A stretch of DNA of 64,000 bases from contig WPIO01000199.1 in NCBI GenBank assembly GCA_009760855.2, forward strand, positions 250,001 to 314,000. Direction: 5' to 3'. This DNA is from Cristatella mucedo. Lineage: Eukaryota; Bryozoa; Phylactolaemata; Cristatellidae. A model generated the notes under the pieces. The model was not told where the DNA came from. It saw nothing but the letters and a program-made list of their open reading frames with translations, and did not search any database. Position numbers and translations under genes: made by a program. Each line of letters starts with the position of its first letter. The stretch's first letter is position 1. This document shows positions 36,101 to 47,805 of this stretch, in pieces.

Positions 36101-37799
36101 ATTACTGCTTACAGCACATGCACAAGCTCCTAATATATAAAGTCTATTGCAGTTCATAGAACCAATACATTTTGCATTGTGCCTGCTGATTTAACCATGT
36201 CAGTTTCTAATGCTGTTGCATGCTTGAAGTGTTCTGCCTGTTCACCTGAGGGATTGCACTGCTGATTGAACTTCTTACAGGAGCTGTCAGTTGAACAGCT
36301 AATAGAAGAATAGAAGAATAGAAGCTAATAGAGAAATTGATCCGGGCCTACAGGAAAGAAATCTCATGCAAGTACGGCACAAACCTAGACAAAAAATATG
36401 GCCGGCCATCTTAACTTCGGTATCCTTATTGCTGATGCAAAGTGCAGACAATCTACATGCCCCTTTTTAGATTTGCTTAAGTAATAATTGTTAGGTGACA
36501 TTTATTTAGACCTTGCCGAGGACCTTTTAGTCGGCAGCGAACGAGGATGTAGTCGGCCCGCTTGCTGCTCATTTTAGATGATTCATCACCAATTGCATTA
36601 ATACTTGGCAAAGTCGTCAAATCAAAGTTTTAATGGTGATTCATCCACCAACAAGATCTAGGTCACAAACTTTAGGAGAATTACGGAAACTCGGGCTTTT
36701 GAACTGTTCTTTACAAGATAAGAAATCTCCAAGTAAACTACTAAAAATTGAAAATACCAAAGCAAAGATCAGAAACTTGTGTAGGTTAACTGCTGGTTTT
36801 CATATGTGAAGGAACGCAACTCTCAGATTCAAGCTGCTCAGTACTCACCACATGATATTGGAAGAAACAGCTCCTCTTCGTCATGGTCATCTATATTTCC
36901 AACGATAAAACATTTTTTTAAAGCCAAGTTACTGAAATCTAGAAGGTAGCTTACATAAATAGGTCTGCACACTTAATCTACTCATCTGGAGCAGTATACC
37001 TCTACCCGGAAACTACATCGTCAGCTACCTAGTAAAATATTTTAAGAAATCATGGTCAAGCCCAGTGTCACGTGTGGCTGCAGGTCAAACCTTCAGCACT
37101 GGGATTTCAATGAGTGAAAAGTATAGAACCTTTCTAAAAATGTACCCTTCGAGGGCATTATATTAGAAGTTACACGGCTGAGTAGGTGTTTTAGCCGGTA
37201 GTAGAATGGCCCACAAAGGTGGTTATTTTTTTCTAGAGATATTTCACCGTCAGTATAAGGATCAAATTCATCCATTCTACGAAAGTGCAGCCGACGATGC
37301 TAGTTGGCAAGATGGCAAAATCGGCTGAGAACGGAACTGTGTAAGTTTGGGTAGAGAAACGGCAGCAACCTCGACTAAAGTGGTTCTGACTGATAACAAT
37401 TCTCCATGAGTCCTTTACTGTAGATGCTCAGAGCTGGCTAGGCTATAATCTATCACCGAGGCCGTACAAATTAGAGGCGATATAGTAAGGCAGTAAGTAG
37501 CGATTCCGGCATTGGCAGTTGAATTTGAAATGGTCGATGTCACTAGCTTCGGAGCAGTTGGCATACATCACTGTAACATTTGAATCGCATAGCCTCTGTT
37601 ATAGTCGAATTTGATCTCTGGAATTTCCGCTACCTATGTTGTTATAAAGTTACCTATTGTGCTTTTCTAGTGTATGACACTCTTCCTTACTACGCTTGCC
37701 TCTAATTTCTGTACAATTGCTTGGTGTTTTTCATGCATGTCACTAGCCATGAGTTATTTGCCTTTCTAAAATTGTCTATCTAAAATATTTATGTTTGGC
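33131..37799. other. Unassigned sequence, ~4.7 kb
   Basis: The largest unassigned block. The best open frame is 33898-34245 (+, 115 codons), which shows no domain, signal peptide or repeat match. Frames at 34902-35186 (+) and 34928-35131 (-) overlap each other. A small tandem of AGAATAGAAG units lies at about 36300-36330. No splice-supported gene could be argued. Confidence 0.3.
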
Positions 37800-38425
37800 T
37801 ATCTAAAATAAGGCACCACGAGTATCAGTCGCATGCTGGTAAGCAACTAATGTGAAGCCTATCACGAAGCGAGTGATCTCTAACTCAGTAGTCGAGAAAA
37901 CCAACTAGATGCTGGATTAAAAATAATCAGGCAAACAGTAAATCCAGCAGGGCCATGGCGGCTATCAGAAACAGATGTGTTATTCGCAAGAGCTCACCTG
38001 CTGGGCTAATTTTACAGGCTGGTCACAGCCATCACACGGAGTCAACTTACGTCTGCTAATTTGGCCAAGTGCCTAAGGTGCATGACCGACCTAGGTCCGG
38101 CTGAGCTTTTAGGCCAGCGGCACATGTAAAGCACCTGAATAGAGATTGAATTATCTTATACAACTTATTTAGGGCGCTATACAAACGAAATATATATTAA
38201 TCCATGCTTCCTGTATATAGTCAGGATGTTTTAGGGTGTCAATACGAGAACGAAAGCTGAAAGCAAAAGCTAAGGCCAGAGAAATTAGATTCACAAGGCA
38301 GCATTTTCAAGCATGGGCTACACAAATCAGAACATACTGTTAGCTATGTTCTTTGCAGAAGATCCACCATGAATGTACTCACCTGGTCAAACTACTCACT
38401 GGGAAGCATTCCTTCTATCCCGGGT
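37800..38425 (+). repeat. Unclassified dispersed repeat D, copy 2, interrupted
   Basis: Partner of 29385-29865. The first part (AATAATCAGGCAAACAGTAA...CAGGCTGGTCACAGCC) and second part (GTCAATACGAGAACGAAAGC...CTTCTATCCC) are separated by an L2-A 3' tail at about 38100-38205 that copy 1 lacks. Confidence 0.65.
38100..38205 (+). mobile_element. L2-A LINE 3' tail inserted in repeat D
   Basis: CATGTAAAGCACCTGAATAGAGATTGAATTATC followed by GGGCGCTATACAAACGAAATATATATTAA matches the family 3' end (TGTAAAGCGCCT...GAGATTAAGTTATC). Repeat D resumes on both sides, so this insertion is younger than that copy of D. Confidence 0.7.
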
Positions 38426-38829
38426 TAGATGAATTACCTCAATCGTAAAATAGCATAATGTACCGAAATCCATGTTAAATCGACGAGAATGCGGCTGCAC
38501 CAAATGCTCAAATTCTCATTATGCGTAACGTCTCACTGGCGAAAACTTACTCTCATCCCTTTCAACATCGAAGTTAGAAGTTTAAAGGTTACGCTCTGAC
38601 CGTTCAACATCGGGAAATGCATGGCAATCGATGGCAATGGCATGGTAAAATACGGAGATAGATAAATCTAAATGCCAGCTTCACCCAGCAACATCCGGTC
38701 TATTTTTAATGAACCATTATAGAGCTCCGTATTTTTCCCAGGCCGTTGCCGACCATTTTCCAATTACACAATAACCGAAGTGTAGAGCAGCGTAAAATCA
38801 TAATTATAGCATCCCGTTTAAGCTTTCTC
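38426..38829. other. Unassigned sequence
   Basis: Nothing recognised, apart from a short ATGGCAAT repeat near 38620-38650. Confidence 0.4.
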
Positions 38830-40005
38830 ATCGCTGTGAGGCGGATTGCTAAGGATTTTGGTTGATTGAGGTAGATTGCCATATGAGACCGGTCTTTGCA
38901 GTCGATTGCAATTAGTTCTGCGACAAGGCATGTGCACAATGGAGGAAAATTTGGTTGGTGCACTTTGATCTGAGCTTAGTCCTATATACAATGTCAAATA
39001 AAGCTTCGCAATGGTGATTTTAGGATGATAGGCCGTGGAATAAATTGGATTGCAGTACCTTTCCAGGTCATTTCAGACGAAAGCCGTCCTTTGCCACAAG
39101 ATAAGGATGCACAATTGTTTTTTATTTTACATGATAGTGCACACAACAAGGTGAACGTGAATATGCAGTTGAAACTGGAGCTTTGTACAATGTATTTTGA
39201 TGTTTTATGTGGTGAATTCAGTTGGCTGAAGTGGATTGCTGTAATGGCGTCTAGCTACTGCAGTCGACCTGAGGGCATTGAAAGAGAATGGCAGTGCCAA
39301 TGTAAGTGAATTTTTTTAAGTCCAACTGTCGCAGAGTGTGGTTTCATATGCAATCAAAAAAGGAGCTTCTTCAACATGATTTTCTTCGCTGTGTGGTGGA
39401 ATGCTGTAGATTGTAGTTGGTTGAGGTGGATTGCGGTATTGGCCCAGGGCCAACGAAATCTAATTGCAGTGGACTTCGTGAGGTGTCAGCGGAATTTCGC
39501 ATAATTTTTTTGGTACGTTGAATGAGTAGCGTGGTTTCATAGTTCAAACATTTTTAAACTTGGTGTGGCTAAGTTGTGATGGATTTGACAGGAACTTAAT
39601 TGAATTTCGGAGATAACAATAATAATAATAATAATAATGCACTTGATAAAGCATTATCAGAGAACTCAATTTATTTCTACCAGCTTTACGTTTGCTGCAA
39701 AGGGATGCGCGATTAAATGGTGAGTAATATCATGCTTGATAAACATGAATAACATGGTTAGGGGTGACATGCACCGGGTCGGATTGTGGTGGATTGCTTC
39801 GGATTGCAGTGGCATTTGGTACAGACGTCCGAGGTCCAACCTCATTTGCATAAGTTTGCGTGCAAGAAGCGACATGAAATTTGGTGGACACATACATTTG
39901 AACAGGCACTACAATATGTGCACAAAATTAGAGCTCGGCAATACTTACGTCTGGTCGTTGGTAGCCTAATTCTAGTGGATTGTGGTGGATTGCAGTAATT
40001 CGCCG
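38830..40005. repeat. ~190-bp degenerate tandem (satellite-like) array
   Basis: The phrase GTGGATTGC(A/T)GTA or a close variant recurs near 38876, 39045, 39232, 39430, 39795 and 39982. Intervals are about 170-200 bp once the ~170-bp LINE tail at 39606-39780 is subtracted. Between the anchors, further phrases recur in the same order, for example a GGAGCTTTGTACAATGT-like block and TTGGTTGAGGTGGATTG. About six eroded units are present. I do not recognise the family. Confidence 0.75.
39606..39780 (-). mobile_element. L2-A LINE 3' tail inside the tandem array
   Basis: (AATA)n at 39617-39639, then TGCACTTGATAAAGCATTAT, AGCTTTACGTTTGCTGCAAAG and ATAACATGGTTAGGGGTGACATGCACCGGGTCGG, all matching the reverse complement of the L2-A 3' UTR. 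It sits between two units of the ~190-bp array and stretches one spacing to about 365 bp. Confidence 0.9.
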
Positions 40006-40069
40006 AACCCCTCTATCCCCACCGGCTACCCTACCTTTGCTAGCTACTGGGCTTGGAGCTGCTTCTCAC

Positions 40070-40345
40070 CTTCAACAGTAGCACCTCCACCTGCAGCAGC
40101 CGCAGCTCCATATCCAGTAGCTCCTCCACCTGCAGCAGTGACTGCTCTATCTCCAGTAGCTCCTCCACCTGCAGTAGTGACAGCTCCATCTCCAGTAGCT
40201 CCTCCACCTGTAGCAGTGACAGTTCCATTTCCAGTAGCTTCTCTACCTGCAGCAGTGACAGCTCCATCTCCAGTAGCTCCTCTACCTGCAGCAGCAGCTC
40301 TATTTCCAGCAGCAATTAAATCAGTAGCAGCAGCTCTTCCACCTG
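40070..40345 (+). repeat. 39-bp minisatellite, ~6 units, in frame
   Basis: Units of CCTCCACCTGCAGCAGTGAC...CCAGTAGCT repeat every 39 bp. Because 39 is a multiple of 3, one plus-strand frame (39982-40368, 128 codons) stays open as 13-residue PAAVTAPSPVAPP-type repeats. The minus strand also stays open as EMELSLLQVEELL. Neither has a promoter, splice context or stop-flanking evidence that proves coding. It could be a fragment of a Pro/Ala/Val-rich structural-protein exon or an ordinary minisatellite. Confidence 0.85.
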
Positions 40346-40369
40346 CACAGCTTATTGACCTGCAGTGAC

Positions 40370-42563
40370 TCTTCTAGCTGAAGCAGCTAGTCAACCAGCA
40401 GCAGATCAGTACACCTCTGTCACACTTCCGCAGGCAGCTTACTTTAAAAAAGTAGACCTGTCATCCTTACCTAGTTACAGATAGCAGCCAGGACGTTTTT
40501 AAGAGTTCTTCAAAATAAGAGAGCTGAATTTTGCAAGAAATTGCAGCAGCATGGCGTTATCCAAAAAAACAACTCACTTTATCAGTATAAGTGGCAGATT
40601 CAACTCAGCTGTTTATACGGTCAAGTATTGTAAGCATAAGAGCGTTAGCTAGTTCAATGAGCCACAATCGCTTTTGCCAGATGTCGATTATAAATCAGGA
40701 CTGTAAAGCACAGGAGACTGGGCCCTTCTTACTCTATGGATAACTAGTCGGTTTCGCTATATCTTGCAATAACACTACACTGATTAAACACATTCAGATA
40801 TTTAGGATTTTAAGCAGGCAAATTTCTCCTCTACCAAAACGAGCGTCGGTTTCGTTCGTTTAGGTAGCATATCACTTCAATGATCCTGAATGCAGTAATA
40901 TAGATGGCATATCTAGGGCAATGTCATTACACAGTCGGAGAAGAGCAGTGTCGTGGAGTGGTGTCACCTTAATCCCGGCAGAAAGTGTTCTGACAAGTCA
41001 TTATTTCCGAACTGTGCTACTAGCTGCTTAGCTTTAGTCATTTCCATGGTATTATACAAAAGGAAGGAAGATGAATGGGGGATAGTTTACGAGAACCTCT
41101 AAGTAGCTGTCATAGTTTTTTATTTTAGGCCAAGCTATCCCTGATTTGAAGGAGCTCCCACGTGAGGCACCACACATTTTTAGCTGGCTTGATTAAGCTT
41201 TTCTGCTTTATAAGATTACTGGCAGAATAGCAGAGGGACTTCATGATATAATACTTTGGATTTGGTCTTGACTGCCACGGCTCCAGTTTTCGATCAGAAC
41301 CGAAAGCCCAGGATTTTCGAAGCTTCATGATGTAAACTAGGGGAACATTGGGGATTTGCCTGGCTCATCATCAGACCACGGCTACTTCAAGTAGCTTTCC
41401 AGCCGGAGATTGTTTCGACAAATTTCTGAAGCCTCTGTGTAATTGACAGCAAAATCCCCGAATACGATCACGGACAGACTCGACGACAAGAGTGCTCGTC
41501 AAGGTCAATCCTGAGCTGTAAAACCACTACATCAATAAAGGCATTAAGTATTTCAGCCGAGTTTCGATGCAGAGCCAGATGGATTAGCTGATAGTCTGAT
41601 TAAGAAAATATTTCTGATGCGATACTGTCTACGTTCGCTATTGACCACACTCACCATTACTTTGCACGTACAACGAGATTGAAAGAGTAAAAGAGACAGA
41701 TCACTGATCCAAAATGGTCATGCGCTCACAAACAGGTGATTGGAGGCGAACTCCTAGGTGTTAAACAATGCCCAGACATGGCCACCTATATTAATTATAT
41801 GATAATTGTAATGGAATGAAGGTTAAGATTATCTAGAGAGAGAGTCAAGAAATTAGAGAATCTAGCTGTTGCTCAGGTGTTAAAGCGAACGTTGAAGTTT
41901 ATTTTGTGTTATTAAGGCCTGTCTCTCCCAAAATTATTTTAGTAAAGACCTTCCCAAGTTCATTCGTGTACAATATTAGACAGCCAGGAGAAGGTTGGTA
42001 TGTCACAATTACAGGAGACGTGTTCTTCGATTGGAACCCGATAGCGATTGTTTCATATCCTAGTGGATACAAAAACCTGCTGGCTACATAGCCTAATGAG
42101 TAATACAAGTGACTGCAACCCGCCGTCTATCTTGTCAGAACTAACGGACCTAGATAACTACAGTGTGGATGGGTTGTTCTCAGATACACAACTACCAGAG
42201 CTCGGCATAATATAATAATCTATTAGAAACAATAATCCAGATAATCCTGGACCCCTTCGATCTCCGAAAAGGAACCACTGGCTATTACTGAGTAAACCAT
42301 GTAAAAGGCACAGGCTTCCCGATGTCAGCCGCCTAGAAGTAGTGTAGCTGCAGGGGAGTACATTTACCAATTGCCAGAGAACCGTGACGGCTGATCCATA
42401 TAGATGATTCCTTAACTGAATAATGAATTGCCTGATGGAGAATAAGTAATAGCCATACTAGATGGCACATAGCAGGGGCAGTAGGTGCCGCATCAACAAA
42501 TTGGACCGGCCAATATGTAGTATGGGCCAATATACAGGCTCATGCATCAGGGGGACCCTGATT

Positions 42564-42564
<1 letters not shown>
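40370..42564. other. Unassigned sequence, ~2.2 kb
   Basis: Polypurine patches and short frames only (up to 70 codons). No element or gene recognised. Confidence 0.35.
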
Positions 42565-42625
<61 letters not shown>

Positions 42626-42639
42626 ATATATATATATAC

Positions 42640-42675
<36 letters not shown>

Positions 42676-42692
42676 ACGTGTGTGTGTGTGGG
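42565..42692. repeat. A-run, (TA)n and (TG)n microsatellite
   Basis: A run of about 14 A is followed by (TA)n to about 42650 with TGTG interruptions. (TG)n then runs to 42692 with a G-rich end. Frames over it are artefacts. Confidence 0.97.
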
Positions 42693-42698
42693 GTGGGG

Positions 42699-42812
42699 TA
42701 ATCGGACAAATCGGTACCCGACAATTCGGAGCGGATAATTTGGTGCACGACAATTCGGAGCTGATAATTCGGGACCAAACAACGGGTAATTTGGAGCGGA
42801 CAATTTGCAATG
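42699..42812 (+). repeat. Tandem 14-15-bp terminal-type repeat of a MULE
   Basis: The motif (A/T)(C/T)AAT(T)(C/T)GG recurs at about 42706, 42721, 42735, 42750, 42764, 42786 and 42800, mostly 14-15 bp apart, with ACAAT and ATAAT forms alternating. It lies 400 bp upstream of a FLYWCH-MULE remnant. Arrays of CAATTCGG-like units are, as I recall, a terminal feature of some invertebrate Mutator-like elements. No matching inverted array was found downstream of the transposase. Confidence 0.6.
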
Positions 42813-42847
42813 TATTCATTATTTTTATTTTCAACGCAGTATAAACA

Positions 42848-43008
42848 CGCTTTCAATTAGAAAGTACATAGTTTTGAGACCTAGACGCTTTCAATAAACC
42901 AAGACATTTAATTACACAATAAGCGACTACATAGTTTTAAAACCTAGACACTTTCAATTGACCAAGGCATTTAATTACTCAATATGTGAGTACATAGTAG
43001 CTAGGGGA
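42848..43008 (+). repeat. 63-bp tandem repeat, ~2.5 copies
   Basis: Units start CGCTTTCAAT at 42848, CGCTTTCAAT at 42886 and CACTTTCAAT at 42949. The last two are exactly 63 bp apart and share CATTTAATTAC.CAATA, AGTACATAGT-type and AACCTAGA blocks. The first unit has an internal deletion. Located between the terminal array and the transposase remnant. Confidence 0.85.
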
Positions 43009-43014
43009 TCAGTG

Positions 43015-43041
43015 TATATAAGCATGACTGAAACGGTCAGT
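43015..43041 (+). promoter_or_regulatory. Possible core promoter of the MULE
   Basis: TATATAAG at 43015-43022 is followed 22 bp downstream by TCAGT at 43037, an initiator-like match. It lies about 180 bp upstream of the first recognisable transposase codon. TATA-like words are frequent in AT-rich DNA, so this is tentative. Confidence 0.25.
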
Positions 43042-43218
43042 GGCCAGACACATTTGGAACATTAAACTGTGAGACATTATTGATTGCAGTTAGTAAATTC
43101 AATTGTTTTAGTTGTAGTTTTCGTTTTCTGTTTACATGTTAACTATCCTATGCATGCATAAGTAAAGAGACTCATAGAAATTGCAGCAGACTTTTTATAA
43201 TCCGACTAAGAAAAACGA

Positions 43219-44594
43219 ATGCTGGTCTACGAAGGTCATCTTTATCACATGGAAAGAGAAACTGAACAGGAAGAGATATGGAGATGCTGCAATCGTTCCT
43301 GCAAAGGTCGCTGTCATACACCGAATGAAGTGATCATGAAAACACCATCTTAACATTCGCACGCAGCATCTACTGGTCAACTTGAAACAACTTGAGTCCT
43401 ATCAACCGTTAAACGACGTGCAAAAGAAACGGAAGAACCAGCACAATGATTGTCCAGGTAGCAATGGAAAATTTGAGTCCAGCAGTACTAGCAACTGTAC
43501 CAAAAACAAAAACGATCGAACGCAACATCAGAAGTTATCGTCAGCTTCCACCTCAGATCAACCATAATCTTCCAGCTGAACTTCACTTTACGACGATTGG
43601 TCAACCTTTCCTGTGACATGATATTGACTTTAAATTATTCGCAGAGGCGGAAGATCTTCACTTCCTTAATGGATGCAGAGTGTGGTTAGCCAACGGAACT
43701 TTTAAAGTCAGTCCATCTTAATTTACATAAATTAATTATTAATTAATTAATAATTATTATAATTAATTATTTAATTTACTGAACTGTACGCTATTCATTG
43801 AATACGTGATGGCATCGACATTCCATGCATCGTCGCCTTGCTGCCAAATAAAACGGTAATTACCTATACAGCTTTGTTGATGAAATTGAAAGAGATCGAA
43901 CCTCGATTACAACCACACACCGTCATAACCAAATTCGAAAAAGCAGCATTGAATGCATTTACAAGCGTCGTCCAGCCACAGATTCACGGTTGCCATTTCC
44001 GTTTTGGACAATGCATCTGGCGTGAAGTTCAAGAATATGGATACGCAGGAAGATACAACACAGAACCCGAACATGCGATGCACATCCGTATGCTGATCGC
44101 TCTTGCTTATGTTCCAAACGATGATAAAGTTTCTGTTTATGAAGAACTGATAGAGCTTTATTCATTACCAGAAGTTGACTAACTACTCAACTACTTCGTA
44201 GACACTTTCATTGGAAGACGACGCCAACAACGAGCTGTTGCTCAGTTTTCATCCCACATCTAGGATTGCTACAAAGCTGTGGATGACGATACTCCTCGAA
44301 CTAACAACCCAGTGGAAGGAGGGCATTTGGGCATTTGCAAGGTCACTACAAGTTGCTCACCCAACTCTGCCGAGGTTGATGGTAAAACTTCACGATGAAC
44401 GCAACACAAATCAACCTGTAGTTGAACTTCTACTTGCTTGTGAAGATCCTCCTCTGAGGAAAAAGAAATATCGAGACCTGGATAGTCGATTGCACACGCT
44501 TGTGTTAGATTACAAAATTTGTTCATCAATCGATCACTTGTGCGGATTTAGTCACAACATTAATTTAATGGATCAACATGTAGTATACTGGTAA
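43219..44594 (+). pseudogene. FLYWCH-MULE (Mutator-like) transposase remnant
   Basis: The first block (from 43219) reads MLVYEGHLYHMERETEQEEI and then WRCCNRSCKGRCHTPNE, a FLYWCH zinc finger with its W-x-C-C...C-K-G-R-x-H spacing. An in-frame TAA follows at 43351. Next, in another frame from 43464, comes LSPAVLATVPKTKTIERNI with DLHFLNGCRVWLANGTFKVS, the DGTFK-type block just before the catalytic core; a TGA breaks it at 43614. An AT-rich insert (about 43718-43780) interrupts the core. The frame then resumes with LLPNKTVITYTALLMKLKEI, ITKFEKAALNAF and GCHFRFGQCIWREVQE (MULE catalytic domain; 43838-44182). A stop at 44180 and a frameshift near 44330 separate NYFVDTFIGRRRQQ and RTNNPVEGGH from VAHPTLPRLMVKLHDE. 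The family's DNA-cutting transposase function is dead here. Confidence 0.88.
43718..43780. repeat. AT-rich (TTAA/ATTA)n insert in the MULE
   Basis: Imperfect self-complementary AATTAATTATTAATTAATTA sequence splits the codons for the FKVS block from those for the following L-Y-x-I-H block. Either local expansion or a tiny palindromic insertion. Confidence 0.8.
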
Positions 44595-47094
44595 TATTTT
44601 TAAAATGTGATTTTATGCAAGAGTTGCTGTGTTTCATTGTTTCATTAAATTCATTAGTTAGCACTAGATAAAAAGCGACGTGCTGACCACTAATGTATTT
44701 GAATATTAAATTTACAAGATAAACCAGTAAACAATTAAGCAGTTTCTAGTTATATGTGTCTATTACCTATCAACTGACGGCTCAGCAGCACTTCCGGTCA
44801 GTCAAGCTGCCCTGGCCACTTTCCAGCTCACCAACCCAGCTGGTCAAAAAGGGTGAAGGAGGGAGGGGCACCGGAGTGGTCTACGGGATACACCACTACG
44901 GATTTCATCGTAAGGATACCTAGCACGGAAAGTTAACACTGATGACTTGCCTTTACTGTCCTATAACTAACCCTCTAGAGTTTCGAGTCCCGTTAGGTCT
45001 TGGAATTTCAACGCTCAATTTCAGCCATAAGTGCGTTTATTAGCTAATTATGGGAATTCCTAAATTACCTCCACCTTTCAGCGTTGTTTCGACAAGCGTC
45101 GTAGCGGAAATGTCGTAGTAGTATTGTAAATATTAAGTCAAGCTCTTCATATATGAGGGCAGCGACTATACTGGGCTCACGAACTGATTCACCATTAACA
45201 CACCTAGCTGATGACAGCTGTAGATAGCACCCTCAACTAAATATGGTCAATCCTGGGCATGCGTAAATTGAAGATAAGAGTGAACTCAGCCACGTCAAAC
45301 ACAAGTTCGAAATAGAGATTCAACTGGAAAAACTTTAGAAATCTATGCAAAAGCAGAGAAGCTTTGACAAGCAGGGAGTGAACAGTGTCTGAAAGCAATG
45401 GGTCATGTGCACTGAGATTTCCCTTGTAAGAGCAACATGCCAGTGGTGAGACAAGGTCTGAGTAGGCTTGTGTGTTTTCGCGTATTGTGCTGCGGTTGCA
45501 TGGTTCCTACTATTTTATTTGACCTACTCCTATTAAATTGAGTATTATAATGCATGCTTATCTTGAGATTGCTGAGAAAAACCAATGCAGGACTTGTGCT
45601 ATTGGTTGGAAAATAAGCCAATGAGAGCCATCTTCCATGAAGTGAAAATATAAGTATCATTTGGAAAGGGGAACTTGGCATGGTGCTGACTAACAATTCG
45701 CGAGAAATTGCATTATCCACTTCCACCATCTTCATTATTCTACAGAATAAATCGAAAAATTGCGGATGCTGTTAAATCAGCTGCTTCCAGCAAATAGAAA
45801 AATATTGCAGCCAAGAGAAATGGGCCAGACTGGTGGATCCTTGATCAGAAAGGCACAGACAGCTACCTAAAAAGGTTGACCTCTCTGCGTGCCACAATTA
45901 ATTGAAGGAGAGCATGCGTCTTTGAAGTGATCATGTAATCAATTTGTTGAATTTTGCAAGAAATGGTAGCAGCTGCAAGTTGTCCTACATGAAGATTTCG
46001 CACTCCCGGTTGCAGTGGAACAATTTTGAAGCTTTAAACTTGACATACTGCTGAGAATAATCACCAAAGAAGTGGTAGGGGATTTTAGGGGCTTGAGTCA
46101 CTGTCCTGAGAAGTTCAGTCTTCATTATGAGCAGTGCAGGCCCAAGGATCGTTCTTTTTTGGGATGCCACATATGACTGGTCTATTGGATGATACGTGAC
46201 GGCCACATGACACTGATTGTACACGATCTTACGAGTACCATCGATTTAAATCGTGTCGGTTTCTCCTATACCAGAAAAACAAATACTCTAGTTCGATTGA
46301 TCTATAATTCTAGCGGATGGACCCAAGCTGATTTTAGGTCAACTTTGTTAATCTAACAGTCAATAAGCAGGCCTTAACATCAGCTAATGATACAGCGAGA
46401 AATTTGCAATACCTTACACGTAGTAAATAACAGTAAACCGTAAGTAACTAGTAAGCCTAAGTAATAGCTTAGGTAATTTTAAATAGAGAGCTGTAACCTA
46501 ATTGCAAATTAATGAGTATTTTCAAATGGTACACAAACGTTGAAGTTGGATGGTTTGATCATTAATCGGTCTTTTTAAATACGACAGTCCAAGTAGCTCA
46601 AAATGGGTTACTCATTTGAAGCTTACCAGTACCCGCAATCAGTTGTAAGGCGTATCCTTCATTCAGTCCATTAAGTCGAATGATAGCAATTGCTAAGACG
46701 AAGAGTTATCTAGAGTGCTCTTTAAGCCTAGGCAGGCTATGCTGCATAATTTCCATCCAAAGATATCCCCTCAAGAAAAAGGCACAACATAGCTGAGCCA
46801 CGAGGGCAGACCAAAAAAGTAAGGATCGTGGAAGTTGTCGGAGCTCTGATTTAAAATGCCCTCTGCATACACGACTTTTCGGAGATCCACAGTCTGCCGC
46901 TATAGCACGAAAGAATCTGTTTGGGTTGATCTTAAGTAAACGAATGGTGCAGCTTATCAGTACTCTTTCAAGGATTTGCTTGTGAAATGGGACAGAAGCT
47001 GGTGCATATACTCAGCTAAGTGTGGATTGGTGAAGCCATTGCAGGCCTCATCGGTCGCAGTGATATTTTGTTTATCTTAAACTTTGTTGATCGA
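44595..47094. other. Unassigned sequence, ~2.5 kb
   Basis: I looked for the right terminus of the MULE here and did not find it. A minus-strand frame of 110 codons (45403-45735) and one of 79 codons (45985-46224) show no recognisable domain. Confidence 0.35.
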
Positions 47095-47805
47095 TCATGA
47101 ACCATCGCAACTTCTTATGCTTACTGGCCTACCAGCATGTGCGATCAGGCGATTGCAGCTGGTGCAAAACTCTGCAGCCAGGCTTGTCTGTCGTGAGCGT
47201 CGCAGTTGCCACATTACTCCCCTTCTCGCCGACCTGCACTACTACACGGCTACCAGTCAAGCGACGGATTGACTTCAAGGTTTTGTCGCTCACTTTTAGG
47301 TCCCTTCATTCTATGGCTCCAGCCGATCTGTCAGATATACTACCCCATCAGGCCAAGCATCGTACCACCCGCTTTTCGGAATCCAACAGTCTAGAAATAC
47401 CTCATACAAACCTCAAATCCTTTGGAGACCGTGCATTTAGTTCATATGCTCCCAAAGCCTGGAACTCCCTCCCGACCTGCGTCAGAACATCCCCTGACTT
47501 AACCACATTTAAAAGGAACCTAAAAACACACCTATTTAGGACAGCATTTAGTGGGTCCCTGTGAATCATCTTTGATGTTCTTATGCGTGCTGACACTGTG
47601 CATGCTGCCACTAACCACATTTGCAGGCTGACCCTGTGCATGTCACCCCTAACCATATTATTCATTTCGTTTGTTTTTCAAGCATGATTCTACCCACCAT
47701 TCGATTGCATTTCACTTTACAGCAAATGTAAAGCGCCTAGAGAGAGATTAAGTTATCTGAGGTCGCTTTATCAAGTGAATTATTACTATTATTATTATTA
47801 ACAGT
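47095..47805 (+). mobile_element. L2-A LINE 3' fragment
   Basis: It starts inside the thumb (TTACTGGCCTACCAGCATGT). It holds a 155-codon frame (47097-47564) whose second half reads KRRIDFKVLSLTFRSLHSMA, LSDILPHQAKHRTTRF and PKAWNSLPTCVRTSPDLTTF to the family stop. The full 3' UTR follows, with AAATGTAAAGCGCCTAGAGAGAG and an (ATT)n tail at 47783-47803. One frameshift lies early in the frame. Close to the copies at 48500 and 62357, hence young. Separated by only about 700 bp from the next copy in the same orientation. Confidence 0.92.

Noticed and set aside
42458-42856. 132-codon minus-strand frame and overlapping plus frames
   Set aside because: They run through (TA)n/(TG)n and the MULE terminal array; no protein family.
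45403-45735. 110-codon minus-strand frame
   Set aside because: No domain or homologous copy in the window.
44595-47094. Search for the right terminal inverted array of the MULE
   Set aside because: No CCGAATTGT- or CCGAATTAT-type array was found.
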